Source: a virus
IMG/VR virus record: IMGVR_UViG_3300035661_000011
Coordinates: 62,001 to 126,000 of that record
Length of the DNA stretch: 64,000 nucleotides
Reading direction: 5' to 3' (one strand)
Shown: positions 19,477 through 29,389 of the stretch, one piece after another
How positions within the stretch are numbered: position 1 is the first letter of the stretch
Layout: each line of letters starts with the position of its first letter
Made by a program: the position numbers and the translations under genes
Notes under the pieces: model-generated
What the model saw: the letters and a program-made list of their open reading frames with translations, nothing else
The model's database searches: none
Told to the model about the DNA's origin: nothing

Positions 19477-19506
19477 ATGATGTGTTTGTCTAAATTACAT
19501 TTATAG
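19477..19506 (+). CDS. Possible nine-residue leader peptide
   Basis: AAAGGACGTTAACC precedes ATGATG and an in-frame TAG after nine codons (MMCLSKLHL). A second site (AGAGGGG) then leads to the RNA polymerase-like gene at 19516. It may be a translated leader or simply chance. Confidence 0.2.
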   Translation: MMCLSKLHL

Positions 19507-19515
19507 AGGGGTTGT

Positions 19516-21114
19516 ATGGATTCGAAAATGCTAGATTACTGTAACGAACGAGTTGCAAAGCTGAATACAGATATTATCACCAGTGTTGCCACTACTCAAT
19601 TAAACAAAGTGGAGATGTATATAGATTGGGTATGGAAATGTGCATCTAAAGGCTTTCCTGAGGGATTAAAGTATAAGGGTGGTAGACGGTGCACACCAAG
19701 AGAAACGTTTACTGAGCTAACTAAAACAGGCTCCCCTAACCGTATCTATGACATGGCTAGGTCTGATGTATATCTAATGCGATACGATTTCGAATACAAA
19801 GGTGTAAAACTAAAACCTAAACATATCTTTTTACCGTTTATAAACGATGGTGGACTTATGTTTATTCGTGACACGCAATATAGCGTGACACCAGTTATCA
19901 GTGGGAGGGTTTTTAATATAGAACAAAATAACATTTACTTGCCTTCCACACGACTACGTATGGGGTTTTGGCAAATCAACATTTCCTGTTTGGTAAACGA
20001 CATGGAAATTAACCCGTATGCAGTAGGTAGTTATCTGTTTTCAATTTACCCAGAAACAGATAGATCGCCGTTAAAACCATTACTCATACATTACCTTTTA
20101 GCAAAATATGGCTTGGCTAAAACGTTAAAGTTTTATAAACTAACTGCAAAAGTTGGTGGTAAAGAATTAGATGAACTAGACAAATCAAAATGGTTTGTCT
20201 TTAAAAGTAAACTGATACACACTGCTGCTTTCTATGAGGGTTTAGCACCAGAGATAAGAATAGCTGTATCATGCGAAACATATTACACATTAGCCAGCAA
20301 TATCATAGCTAGTATCTTTTATATATTCGATAATGCGGCTGAGGCAACAGCGGAGTTGGATGAATTAAATAATCCAAATCTATGGTTACGGTTATTAGAC
20401 TTTTTTATATATAAGGAACGTTGTGGAGAAACCAAATTAAAAGAGCGAATGACAAAACATTTAGAGTCGATGGAATCTACCATTGACTCTATTACAATTG
20501 ATACGTTTAGACGAGCAGGAGTGGACTCTAGTACGATTTTTGAATTGTTCCGTCACCTTACCCTTAACTTTCAGGATATGTGCGTACATTACGATTATGG
20601 GACGATGTACGATTTACAATTGTGTACAGTTGAACCATTAACGTTTGGTGTTAGAAAGGATATATTTAACACTATGTATATTTTGCAGAAAACTCCAGAT
20701 ATCTATTTGGAGGAAGCTAAGATAAATAGCATAATCTCTAAAAATATAAAGAGAGATAGAATTTTAGATTGGAAAGGACATGGTGAGTTAGAACCTGTAA
20801 GCGTGGCATCGTCTTGTATGGTATTTGGCCCATCTGCTGATTTAATTACACATCGTAAAGCAACAGGGGTCTCTGGTGACGGAATGGTAGACTTAAACGA
20901 TAGAGGTCTACTGATGCATCAGAGTTTATTAGAAATTGCATCTATACACGCATGTACAGGCAAAGATTTTACGGGGAGATCTATAGCCAACCCGTATCAG
21001 GAGTTTTCAAACGGCTATGTTACATCACAGGCATCAGATACTAAGAGTCAGTTAGATAGACTTGGTGCTCAATTAAAACGAGGAAAACATTTAAATGAGG
21101 TTAATTTATGCTAG
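19516..21114 (+). CDS. Probable phage RNA polymerase beta N-terminal subunit (gp123-like), 532 aa
   Basis: Around residues 97-140 the pattern is Leu-Pro-Phe-Ile-x-Asp-Gly-Gly-Leu-Met-Phe-Ile-x-x-Thr, then Val-Thr-Pro-Val-Ile and Phe. This resembles the beta N-terminal segment 'PLMT..GTFIINGTERVIVSQ' of multisubunit RNA polymerases. In phiKZ the non-virion polymerase is split into several genes, and its beta-N subunit gp123 lies three genes after the capsid gene gp120; the order here is the same. The polymerase would transcribe late genes. Size and synteny support the call, but the motif match is by eye and other readings remain possible. Confidence 0.45.
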   Translation: MDSKMLDYCNERVAKLNTDIITSVATTQLNKVEMYIDWVWKCASKGFPEGLKYKGGRRCTPRETFTELTKTGSPNRIYDMARSDVYLMRYDFEYKGVKLKPKHIFLPFINDGGLMFIRDTQYSVTPVISGRVFNIEQNNIYLPSTRLRMGFWQINISCLVNDMEINPYAVGSYLFSIYPETDRSPLKPLLIHYLLAKYGLAKTLKFYKLTAKVGGKELDELDKSKWFVFKSKLIHTAAFYEGLAPEIRIAVSCETYYTLASNIIASIFYIFDNAAEATAELDELNNPNLWLRLLDFFIYKERCGETKLKERMTKHLESMESTIDSITIDTFRRAGVDSSTIFELFRHLTLNFQDMCVHYDYGTMYDLQLCTVEPLTFGVRKDIFNTMYILQKTPDIYLEEAKINSIISKNIKRDRILDWKGHGELEPVSVASSCMVFGPSADLITHRKATGVSGDGMVDLNDRGLLMHQSLLEIASIHACTGKDFTGRSIANPYQEFSNGYVTSQASDTKSQLDRLGAQLKRGKHLNEVNLC

Positions 21115-22640
21115 AAAGAATGGTGGGTGGTAATACTAGTAGAATGAATAATACTGGTAGTCAGGACACTTTAAAAAACCGATTATCAAATATGGTTTTA
21201 AATATCGTTACTTATTTTAAGTTAAATGCTGATGAGTGCGAATTGTATTATACGGGTATTGACCGTTACTTTGATGCGTATTGGCGTGATTTATCACCAC
21301 TGGTTGGATCTGATATTGATAACTTTATGCAACAGTTATGTCTGAGTATATTGGGTACTACAATACCAGCATTTCTTACCAATGGTCCAGATTTTGACGA
21401 TGGTATTTATAAAGCAGACCTAATGATTAATGCACTGGATGCTAGTCATAATCAAAGGTCTAATGGGCATTCTGGTGGACGTAACTCGTCCAATGTAGGT
21501 ATTGCACGCAATGTGCAGCAGCACCATAATCGTGGTGGCAGTGCGTATTCGACAAGTTCAGGTCGTCGAATGGAAAGTAAAAAACCAAGTTTGGTACAAA
21601 GAGATGAGGCAGAGATGTACGATAAACAACATTATACTAGTGGAAGGACTACATTACCGCACACTTCTGCACCATTAAAAACCGCAGTTGGTGGAACCAA
21701 ACCAGTAGCTGGTGCTACACGCATATTAATTTTACCACCAGTAGTAGATCGATTAATGGAATTCGAAAAAGATGACCATTCAAATATAGATCAGTTATCA
21801 CATGAGCCAAGTGTAGTTAGCTATCAGTTGGGAACAATTAGCGAGTTAGTTAATGGTGATAAACCATCACTTTATAAATGGTGGGTTGAGGAGCATATGG
21901 TATATGGTACTAGTGTATCCCACCCAGAAGCAGATGAACGTGTCACATTTATATTTAATTCATTCTCCACAGTGAATGACTACGATACACTAATCGACCT
22001 TATACGGGAATTGGGAAACCTTAGTAAAAATGAAATAGTGATGTGGTTATCTAATCGCATAACCGATGAAATTCTAAGTTTTATTCAACGAAACTATGAC
22101 TGCGCAGACCAACTAATGTGTACGTCATATCTTCGAAAGCCAGTTGAGTCATTAGAAGAGTTAGCCGTATTCGGTATTAAAGAACAAGTGGTACATCAGA
22201 TTCTAGCCACTTTCCGTAAACTGTTTAAGGATTGGGCATTTTTAGTTTTACATCAGGTAGACCCCGTAATAGCTGGTATAGCCGAACTAAATGCTGAAGG
22301 TGGAGTTGGGAAAGGTGGTGACGGTGATGTAATGCTAACCACAGTTGTATTGCGATATGCAAAGAATATATTAACGCTACCTATCATGGCGTTATATTAC
22401 AAATATGGAAATGAAGAACTTGAAATTAATAACAAATCGTTATATGTTCTTTCAGCTAAACCTTGTGTAAAAACCGATGCTATAGATGCATTGATTCAAA
22501 ATGTATTTGGTCGATTTACAGATCCTGATGACCACGAGTTATTAATTGTGGATAAAACCTTAACTCTGTACAGAACATTCAAGTTACGTGATGAACCCCC
22601 GACGGAAGTGTTCTATGAAATCGAAAAGCTAACCCTTTAA
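21108..22640 (+). CDS. Hypothetical protein coupled to RNA polymerase-like gene, 510 aa
   Basis: It overlaps the previous gene by 7 bp. A helical N-terminal domain (1-110) is joined to the remainder by a long low-complexity linker (about 118-200) rich in Ser, Gly, Asn, His and Arg. The C-terminal 300 residues look globular, with a short Gly-rich loop near 400. I do not recognise it. Coupling suggests it works with the polymerase subunit or in the head. A GNRA-loop hairpin ends the unit at 22645. Confidence 0.45.
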   Translation: MLERMVGGNTSRMNNTGSQDTLKNRLSNMVLNIVTYFKLNADECELYYTGIDRYFDAYWRDLSPLVGSDIDNFMQQLCLSILGTTIPAFLTNGPDFDDGIYKADLMINALDASHNQRSNGHSGGRNSSNVGIARNVQQHHNRGGSAYSTSSGRRMESKKPSLVQRDEAEMYDKQHYTSGRTTLPHTSAPLKTAVGGTKPVAGATRILILPPVVDRLMEFEKDDHSNIDQLSHEPSVVSYQLGTISELVNGDKPSLYKWWVEEHMVYGTSVSHPEADERVTFIFNSFSTVNDYDTLIDLIRELGNLSKNEIVMWLSNRITDEILSFIQRNYDCADQLMCTSYLRKPVESLEELAVFGIKEQVVHQILATFRKLFKDWAFLVLHQVDPVIAGIAELNAEGGVGKGGDGDVMLTTVVLRYAKNILTLPIMALYYKYGNEELEINNKSLYVLSAKPCVKTDAIDALIQNVFGRFTDPDDHELLIVDKTLTLYRTFKLRDEPPTEVFYEIEKLTL

Positions 22641-22644
22641 AAGT

Positions 22645-22680
22645 ACGATACATACACTCAGTGATGAGTGTATGTATCGT
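22645..22680. terminator. 16-bp stem with GTGA loop between convergent genes
   Basis: Arms ACGATACATACACTCA and the exact complement enclose a GNRA-type loop. The hairpin lies 4 bp after the plus-strand stop at 22640 and 8 bp from the minus-strand end at 22689. Confidence 0.7.
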
Positions 22681-22688
22681 CTAGTTTG

Positions 22689-22964
22689 TTACTTATTTTT
22701 TTTGTTACTACCAGATAACTTTTGTATCATCTGGTTAATCTTTCTTTCGTCCTTACGTTTACTCCACCATGCTGTAAACCGCTTATACCCGCTGTACAAT
22801 TGAGCAACACCTAAAACCATACCTACCACATACTTAAGTACATCTGATGCTTCACCAAACTGGTAATTGTCCGTTATTGTTTCATGTACTACATGTACAT
22901 AATCTAAACTGGATTTCACATGATCTAAACTATCTGGCGGTAATGATAACTTATCGATATCCAT
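22689..22964 (-). CDS. Small single-pass membrane protein, 91 aa
   Basis: One hydrophobic segment (about residues 43-61, YVVGMVLGVAQLYSGY) separates an acidic N-terminal half from a strongly basic C-terminal tail (Lys/Arg-rich to the end). That charge pattern predicts N-out, C-in topology. It is the last gene of a minus-strand block after the RuvC-like gene. A holin or pinholin is possible on size alone, but there is no direct evidence for it. Confidence 0.45.
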   Translation of the reverse strand: MDIDKLSLPPDSLDHVKSSLDYVHVVHETITDNYQFGEASDVLKYVVGMVLGVAQLYSGYKRFTAWWSKRKDERKINQMIQKLSGSNKKNK

Positions 22965-22975
22965 ACAACACTCCG

Positions 22976-23515
22976 TTATGAAATGCTATTAAGCACCCCG
23001 CATATATATAACCCCACAGCAACTGCGTCTATGCTATCGGGGTCTAATAAGTGTGTATTCCCGATAACGTTTTTTATGTTTCTTTCTAAAATCGCTGCTC
23101 TTACCAAAGACTTATCTCCAGACCCACCACTCACAGCTAAGTTCTTTTTAACTAATGCCGCAGGGACACGCTCGAACAACATCGCTTCATCATACTGAAA
23201 CACAGTATTCTCTATCATTGTTAAAACTGCCACTAAAACTTCAAATGCCGCAGGGCGTTTAGGGTTCCAAAATGGTATTTCAGATCCAACCAATGTGGGA
23301 TTAAAAGTCTGTAGTAGCTCAGTAAACTTTATAGCTAAAGCGTGTAACCTAGCATATCTCTCACCGTGTGTATCGACTATATATCCGGACTCCTTTATTA
23401 GTTCATCAGTGAATATAGTTTCAGCGTGTATTATGGTTGGTTCACCAAGTTCGTCGAGTTCTAATATAGCAACCCCACATTTATGTAGTCCTGGATCTAT
23501 AGATAAGATTATCAT
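22976..23515 (-). CDS. RuvC-like Holliday junction resolvase, 179 aa
   Basis: Asp7 in IDPG at the N-terminus, Glu79 in GSEIP, and Asp160/Asp163 in LDPDSIDA form the four-acid active site of RuvC / RNase H-fold resolvases. It would cut branched DNA before packaging or during recombination. The ATG at 23515 is preferred because it places the first strand MIILSIDPG at the start; a TTG 11 codons upstream is possible. The start is 4 bp from the stop of the upstream structural gene. Length is typical for RuvC. Confidence 0.75.
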   Translation of the reverse strand: MIILSIDPGLHKCGVAILELDELGEPTIIHAETIFTDELIKESGYIVDTHGERYARLHALAIKFTELLQTFNPTLVGSEIPFWNPKRPAAFEVLVAVLTMIENTVFQYDEAMLFERVPAALVKKNLAVSGGSGDKSLVRAAILERNIKNVIGNTHLLDPDSIDAVAVGLYICGVLNSIS

Positions 23516-23519
23516 TGAA

Positions 23520-24359
23520 TTAAATTGAAACCAATAGAGGTTGAGCAATACCGATGTTAATACCTTCGGTTAAGCTTGGGTTAGGGTTAGAGTTAGCTGG
23601 ATAGACAATTGATATAAAGTTAGCCACCTGTGCACATTGTACTTCGGTGTGTGTGGCCTGTACACCGTTTACTAATAGTGGAGCTTCTACATCAAACCCA
23701 TGAACTAATGCCATTTCTGATATAGTGGCTGCGTTTGCAGTACCGTACAGTAGTATGCATGCGTCAATAATTCCGTTTAAATCAGCTTCAGATAACTGAA
23801 TACTGGTATCTATGGTTGTAGCAATGTGATTACCTGAAACAAGGTTTAAAGATATGTTTGAGGAATCAATCATATTTGGGTTCTGTGTAGCCAACGTTGG
23901 GACATATGTGTTTTGGTTAACCACCACACCACCTTCTAGTTTAAACGTGGTATAACCTATTTGCATAGGTGGAAAATCCAACACTTTTAAGTAGTAAGCG
24001 ATGTACTGGTTGCTGCGTATAGTCAAAGGTACACGTATTCTATACTTTGACATTTCAACTAAAGTCAGATCGTTATTAGCTGGAACAATCAACCACGGTA
24101 ACTGATTCTTTAATGCAGAGTCGGTGCAACTATGCATTAAACCATAAACAAAGTTATCGCCAGTTACCACAGCGTGACCACCATTTCCTACAGCGAGGTA
24201 TTTTATTTCAGGATATCCTTCGGTTGGTGGTGTGGCATAATTGATACCAAATTTATCGTTTAAAGTAGTTCCCGCAGCAGGTGTAAATGGTAATTTGTAT
24301 TTACTTGCTAATGTAGCAAATTGGTCATAAATTGTTGTAACAGCGTTTGCCTTAGACAT
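23520..24359 (-). CDS. Putative virion structural protein, 279 aa
   Basis: The N-terminal part has a KYLAVGNGGH segment near residue 52 followed by mixed beta/alpha sequence. Thr, Asn and Val are abundant and Lys is scarce, as in tail and fibre proteins. There is no signal or membrane segment. It lies 11 bp downstream of the 710-residue structural gene on the same strand. The composition and neighbours suggest a baseplate or tail part. The family is not identified. Confidence 0.5.
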   Translation of the reverse strand: MSKANAVTTIYDQFATLASKYKLPFTPAAGTTLNDKFGINYATPPTEGYPEIKYLAVGNGGHAVVTGDNFVYGLMHSCTDSALKNQLPWLIVPANNDLTLVEMSKYRIRVPLTIRSNQYIAYYLKVLDFPPMQIGYTTFKLEGGVVVNQNTYVPTLATQNPNMIDSSNISLNLVSGNHIATTIDTSIQLSEADLNGIIDACILLYGTANAATISEMALVHGFDVEAPLLVNGVQATHTEVQCAQVANFISIVYPANSNPNPSLTEGINIGIAQPLLVSI

Positions 24360-24370
24360 ATCTGAGTTTC

Positions 24371-26503
24371 CTATTCGGTGAGTGTTGTAATTTGTGGACC
24401 GTTACCTACAATGTAAGATTTGTGGTGCCCATTAAATTTAGAATTTAAAGAAATAAAACTTTCTACAGATGTGTTGTATTGTGCACCTGTGGATTTTATC
24501 GTATAGATAATTCCACTATCTAATAAGTTAGATGTGCCTTCAACGTGTGTGTTTTTTGGCATCACATCTATTGAATCGTCTATGGTCGTAGTGTTCCGTA
24601 TATCAACATACGATACCCGACAGTCGGGTAAGTTAGCAGGTAAAGGTGTGTTATAATTAGTTGCTTCACCAGCTACAAACGTTACAGTGTAACTGCATAT
24701 CTGACTTAGAATATCTAACATATTTGAGTACGGAGATTGTAATGTGGCAGTCTCTATTTCAATTGCCATAAACTTATTTGAAATCTGCACAATTAATTCT
24801 CTATATGTAAAGTCCGTCCACTTACTAGAGTTCAACCTAATGCGATTTAAAAAATCACTATACTTGGTCTCTGCACAAAATGTACATTTCACATCATTAT
24901 AAAACGACCATATTAAAGACAATGCTTCAGACCTAGCTATGTAATCTGATTCTTGTGAAACAACTATTAAATGTAAAAACTTATTGGAAATTACCCCATC
25001 CATATAGTTTGAAAACTCAGATAGCGAATACGCTTTCTTTGCCACAGTCTGGAACTTGTTTATAGTTGAGTAAACATCAAAGTTATCCCCATATTGAAAT
25101 TTAGCTTCCAGTAAACCACGTATTGTGGATTCTGGATAGTTGGGTTTAACCATTATGTCTTTTACCCAAAACTCTGGAATGTTAACTGTATCACTTAGTG
25201 ATAGCTGAGCATTGGCGTATAGATACAATACAGCAGCGTCTTTCGCTGTTAGTAATAAATTGGTTATACCAACGTCAACCAAGTCGATAGATATTTTAAA
25301 CTTAATATAATCGATGCTAGTTAAATAAAACCAATTGTTAACATGTTCCAGTGTCTTGTTAACTAAATCTAACGCAACATTATTTGCAACATTCCCTTCA
25401 ATTACACCAGTTAGTATATCGTTCGATACAGAGCTGTTAGAGTCATTTATTAAGGCTAAGGTATCCAACTCTATTACTTTCTTATTATCGACGCCTGTAG
25501 AGGCTAATAGGTTGACAAAATCACCAGGTGTTAACTGAGTCACTCGTCCAGATTCTAAAACGTTTTCACCGTATGGAAATTTATAAACTCCAACATCACC
25601 AACTAAATCTGTCAGTTTACCAGACTTTAAATGTTTATGTGCAGTAATAAAGTTTTTTCTTACTGTAAACGCAGATAAGTCTAAGTTAAACGGTTTAGCA
25701 AATCCATCATTTAAAAAGTCTAAAATTTTAGTAGTTCCAGAATTAGCAATAATGTATTCAATATTTCTATAAAGGAATAACGCTTGTCCGTAAGGTATTA
25801 CACCTTTGTGTTTAGATAAATCAAAATATCCACTTAGATAGTTCCACACGTGCCATTCGTTAACATACGGTGTTTTACAATTCTCCAATCTAATGTTAAC
25901 AATCTCCATCGGTAATGTAACAAATAGAATCCCAATTATTGCAGCTGGGTACAGGTGGTCTGTTAAACCGTAGTTAACGTTATCAAACCTATATATAAAA
26001 CGATCAATGTAACCTTGTACTTTCGGTATAACATTTGTTTCATTATAGTTTAATAGTAAACGGTTATAATGTAGGATTTGATAGTCAGCAGCTTCAATAG
26101 ACACATCCAATGGAATGGGGTCAATTATACCGCGTATTAAAATGTCATCGTTTGGGTATTTCAGTAATATGTTTTTGTATGTGTCACCTAGTGTACGTAA
26201 TTCTGATAACGTTTCTGGATTGTTAACTAACGATTGTGTATTAAACGGTATCATTTCATCTAAGTCCAATGAATACACAACCATATCAGTTGGGTCACTA
26301 TTATAATTATTTTGACCAACGTAAGCTATACCAGCTAGATTTAAGTAATATTTCCAGCTAGTGCGTTCCACCGGAATAACTTCGTTATTTAATTGTAAAA
26401 CCGTATTAATTGCCTTAGCGGTGTAATTAGATTTTACAATAAAACTATCCACTAACCGGATAGTGTTTGACACATAGTTAAAGTATTCAGTTGATACTAA
26501 CAT
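24371..26503 (-). CDS. Large putative tail/baseplate protein, 710 aa
   Basis: The start is taken at ATG 26503 (MLVSTEYF); a longer frame reaching 26584 would overlap the divergent portal-like gene and adds a Cys-rich N-terminus that looks non-coding. The protein is Asn/Tyr/Ile-rich throughout, without clear membrane segments. I could not match it to a family. Size and position next to other structural genes suggest a baseplate or virion protein. Only 38 bp separate its start from the divergent gene at 26542, so both promoters, if separate, must be compact or distant. Confidence 0.5.
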   Translation of the reverse strand: MLVSTEYFNYVSNTIRLVDSFIVKSNYTAKAINTVLQLNNEVIPVERTSWKYYLNLAGIAYVGQNNYNSDPTDMVVYSLDLDEMIPFNTQSLVNNPETLSELRTLGDTYKNILLKYPNDDILIRGIIDPIPLDVSIEAADYQILHYNRLLLNYNETNVIPKVQGYIDRFIYRFDNVNYGLTDHLYPAAIIGILFVTLPMEIVNIRLENCKTPYVNEWHVWNYLSGYFDLSKHKGVIPYGQALFLYRNIEYIIANSGTTKILDFLNDGFAKPFNLDLSAFTVRKNFITAHKHLKSGKLTDLVGDVGVYKFPYGENVLESGRVTQLTPGDFVNLLASTGVDNKKVIELDTLALINDSNSSVSNDILTGVIEGNVANNVALDLVNKTLEHVNNWFYLTSIDYIKFKISIDLVDVGITNLLLTAKDAAVLYLYANAQLSLSDTVNIPEFWVKDIMVKPNYPESTIRGLLEAKFQYGDNFDVYSTINKFQTVAKKAYSLSEFSNYMDGVISNKFLHLIVVSQESDYIARSEALSLIWSFYNDVKCTFCAETKYSDFLNRIRLNSSKWTDFTYRELIVQISNKFMAIEIETATLQSPYSNMLDILSQICSYTVTFVAGEATNYNTPLPANLPDCRVSYVDIRNTTTIDDSIDVMPKNTHVEGTSNLLDSGIIYTIKSTGAQYNTSVESFISLNSKFNGHHKSYIVGNGPQITTLTE

Positions 26504-26541
26504 GGCTAACTCTTTTTTTATTTTAAGTAAAGGAAAAACGT

Positions 26542-29301
26542 ATGAAAAAAACAAACATACACCCGGACAATACAGCGTCCACAAAAGATTCTTTAAATCG
26601 ATTAAGTCGCGTTGCTAAACTTCCAATTACAGACATGGTAACGCCCACACTACGGCAACAAAGTAGTAACGTGAACATGGCACTCCCACACTTGCGAAGT
26701 ATGGTAGAACAGCACTCTGAACAGAATGCAGATTCAGAAAATATATTTCACCTACTACCTGATTTAGAAATAGCTAAACAAACTTTAGTAGATAATATTC
26801 TTTCTCCAACTGATTTACAGGAGGGTAACCTTAGTATAGGGTTACACAAAGAAGCACCTGCTGAAATGAACGAAATGATTCGAGTACATTTTAGTTCAGA
26901 TAACGGCTACAATTACAATAAGAAACAACCTTTATTTATTGAACAAGCTTTAGTGACAATTGGAAGTGTGGCACTATTACCAGTTCCACCAAGTGCTATA
27001 CGTAAAATCATTCATGACAACACATATGGTTTAGAAAATATAGGTGGAACTTATAGATTTAACAAAGGGGTTTACAACTGTATCCCCCTTGGTACATTAG
27101 CTAATATAAGACCAAACCAAACTGTAACCCAAACCTTATATTCTCAAACAGCAGAAAAGATTAAATCGTATTCCTTAGAAAGTGCATTAGACGATACTGT
27201 AGCCGCAATTACTAAAGGTGTAGGTGCCGATAATTTAGCTAATAATAACACAGCGACTGAGCTAGTTAACACCTATAATGAACTTAAAAGTGAAATGTCT
27301 AAGTTTAATGAAACCCAAACACTTGTGGAACTTACAGACAATCCAGCGTATATTTTTCACGGTATGATTTCTAAGTCGATTAAAGACTATAACATTAAAA
27401 CAAAGTTAGCTTTAGGTTGGGGATTAGAGTCTGCTGAAGATAAAAAAAGTCCATTAGCAGAATACCGTGATAGAAGTGTCAAAATGTTACCGTATATGGA
27501 ACTGCTATTCAATAAGGATAAAGTTGATACATTAAATCCAATTGTAATTCATTGGCCATCTGAGTCAGTGATACCGATTTTAAATCCCACTACAAGAGAG
27601 CACATTGCATACTACCTAGTTGCAGATTTAGATGGTCAACCGTTACGTTGCTGTAATTATCAGAACCGATATAGACAATTAAGTGACAAATTGGATAAAA
27701 CTGTTCACGATCAAGCTATGACCGTCAACTACACATTCGGCGTATCGTATCCGGGTTCTAACACAGTAGCTATGAACGAGAGAAGTAATTCTGCTGTTCT
27801 TTTATCCGCATACCAAGAAAGATTTGAAAGAGAATTAAAAGAAGTAATTAGTAATGGTGATTTAGGTGCAGAGGTAGATATAGCTAAAGTGCCAGATATT
27901 TATAGAATGATGTTTACTCGCCAGTTAGAGAAACAGGCCACTCGAGTAATTTATGTACCGGTTGACAGATTGTCATATATGGCGTATAACTATTCACCAG
28001 AGGGAGTTGGTATATCGTTAATAGAAAAGACTAAACTATATTCTTCATTTAGAGCAGTTTTAATATTTGCTCAGTTAATGGCAGCAGTTAAATCTTCAAT
28101 TAACCGTAGTCACTTAACTATTACTTTGGATGATAAAGAGATAGACCCACGTGGTACGGTCGAGATGGTTAGAAACGAAATGGCTAATCTACAAGCTGAT
28201 GGGTTTCCTGTTTATAAATTTCAATCACAGGACATCATTGACAGTATCCTTAAAGCTGGTATGCAAACCACAGTCAATGGTGCGCAGTATCCAAACACTA
28301 GTGTGGAGTTAGTAGAAAGTAAACGAGATGTATCTGCGCCAGCTACAGACCTCCAGGATATGCTTAAAGAGATGCAATATCAAGGTTGGGGATTATCATT
28401 GGACTTATTAGAAAAAGCTAATCAGATTGATTTCATGGGACAGATTGATAATATTAATTTATTACAATCAAAACGTATGTTAGGTAAGCAAGCCGTAACG
28501 TGTGAACGTGGTGCTAATTTTATTAAAACGTATTTAAGATGTGGTGGTAAATTCTATAATGAGTTGAAAGCGGTACGTGATAGTGCTAAATGTCAACTTA
28601 CTATGGAAGAAATAATTGAAAGTGTTACACTGATTCTTCCTAAAGCAGATTATGCTCAACATAAAGCACAAGCCACAGCGTTTACCGATTACACTACATT
28701 CATAACCGATGTGATGGATTCGGTGGTTAGTGATTCTGAATTAGGTAGTTTGTTAAAAGGTGAAAATGTATCTTCTGATATAGCTGGAGTTAAAACCATT
28801 CTAATTAATGAGTTGAGACGTAGATATTTAAAATCACGAAACATATTACCAGAGTTGTTTGAATTGGTGAGTGACCCAGAGAAAACGTTAAAGGGTATTC
28901 TTGAAGAACACGTTAAAACTAATGTCTCTATAGTTGGAGATTTAGCAAACATGGTAGCAAAAGAAGAGAAGAAAGTAGATGATAAAATTCAAGAGGCGGC
29001 AGATAAACTAAACCCACCAGCACCAGAAGATGATGCTGGAACCGATGGTGCTATAGATGGTGATGCTGGTGACGAGGGTGGTTCTGATGATGGTGATGTT
29101 AATGACATGGCAACAGATGATGCAGATTTAGATGTAGATGGCGGAGATGACGATACATCATTGGATGACACTGCTGTGGATGACGGTACTAGTGCTGACG
29201 ATACTTCTGATGATACAGAAGATGATTCGGATACCGAAGATGACGATACTGCTAGTAGTGACGATGATACAACTGAAGATAAGGATACAAAAGACAAGTA
29301 A
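26542..29301 (+). CDS. Probable portal protein, 919 aa, with acidic tail
   Basis: Residues about 470-560 read like the core of large-myovirus portals: a strand RVIYVPVDRL, then GVGISLIE, a helical segment, and a basic helix with Arg/His before a beta pair. Gly-Leu-Glu motifs at 163-165 and 294-296 (GWGLESAE) suggest head maturation cleavage, which could remove up to 296 residues. The last 80 residues are almost all Asp, Glu, Gly, Ser and Thr, a tail that may act during assembly. phiKZ places its portal (gp129) a few genes after the capsid, as here. The portal call is likely but not proven. Confidence 0.55.
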   Translation: MKKTNIHPDNTASTKDSLNRLSRVAKLPITDMVTPTLRQQSSNVNMALPHLRSMVEQHSEQNADSENIFHLLPDLEIAKQTLVDNILSPTDLQEGNLSIGLHKEAPAEMNEMIRVHFSSDNGYNYNKKQPLFIEQALVTIGSVALLPVPPSAIRKIIHDNTYGLENIGGTYRFNKGVYNCIPLGTLANIRPNQTVTQTLYSQTAEKIKSYSLESALDDTVAAITKGVGADNLANNNTATELVNTYNELKSEMSKFNETQTLVELTDNPAYIFHGMISKSIKDYNIKTKLALGWGLESAEDKKSPLAEYRDRSVKMLPYMELLFNKDKVDTLNPIVIHWPSESVIPILNPTTREHIAYYLVADLDGQPLRCCNYQNRYRQLSDKLDKTVHDQAMTVNYTFGVSYPGSNTVAMNERSNSAVLLSAYQERFERELKEVISNGDLGAEVDIAKVPDIYRMMFTRQLEKQATRVIYVPVDRLSYMAYNYSPEGVGISLIEKTKLYSSFRAVLIFAQLMAAVKSSINRSHLTITLDDKEIDPRGTVEMVRNEMANLQADGFPVYKFQSQDIIDSILKAGMQTTVNGAQYPNTSVELVESKRDVSAPATDLQDMLKEMQYQGWGLSLDLLEKANQIDFMGQIDNINLLQSKRMLGKQAVTCERGANFIKTYLRCGGKFYNELKAVRDSAKCQLTMEEIIESVTLILPKADYAQHKAQATAFTDYTTFITDVMDSVVSDSELGSLLKGENVSSDIAGVKTILINELRRRYLKSRNILPELFELVSDPEKTLKGILEEHVKTNVSIVGDLANMVAKEEKKVDDKIQEAADKLNPPAPEDDAGTDGAIDGDAGDEGGSDDGDVNDMATDDADLDVDGGDDDTSLDDTAVDDGTSADDTSDDTEDDSDTEDDDTASSDDDTTEDKDTKDK

Positions 29302-29317
29302 CCGAATACAAACTTAA

Positions 29318-29330
29318 ACATATATTATCT
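29318..29330 (+). promoter_or_regulatory. Early-type phage promoter motif ACATATATTATCT
   Basis: Exact consensus copy, 60 bp upstream of the GTG at 29390. A perfect 15-bp hairpin abuts its 3' end. Confidence 0.65.
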
Positions 29331-29364
29331 GATAGAGTCATGTAAGAAATTACATGACTCTATC
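29331..29364 (+). promoter_or_regulatory. Leader hairpin, 15-bp stem with GAAA tetraloop
   Basis: GATAGAGTCATGTAA pairs perfectly with its complement around GAAA. It begins where the promoter motif ends, so the transcript would start in or next to the stem. It may protect the 5' end, be a processing site, or act as an attenuator. Confidence 0.55.
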
Positions 29365-29389
29365 ATTTAAAATTACAATGGAGACACAC

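Noticed and set aside
26504-26584. N-terminal extension of the 710-residue minus-strand gene
   Set aside because: It would overlap the divergent gene at 26542, and the ATG at 26503 has a reasonable upstream site.
28989-29321. 110-codon Ser-rich frame on the minus strand
   Set aside because: It is the mirror of the Asp-rich tail of the portal-like protein; the Ser runs come from the Asp codons read backwards.
29354-29389. Upstream ATG for the 142-residue early protein
   Set aside because: It lies in the 3' arm of the leader hairpin, while GTG at 29390 has GGAG at ideal spacing.
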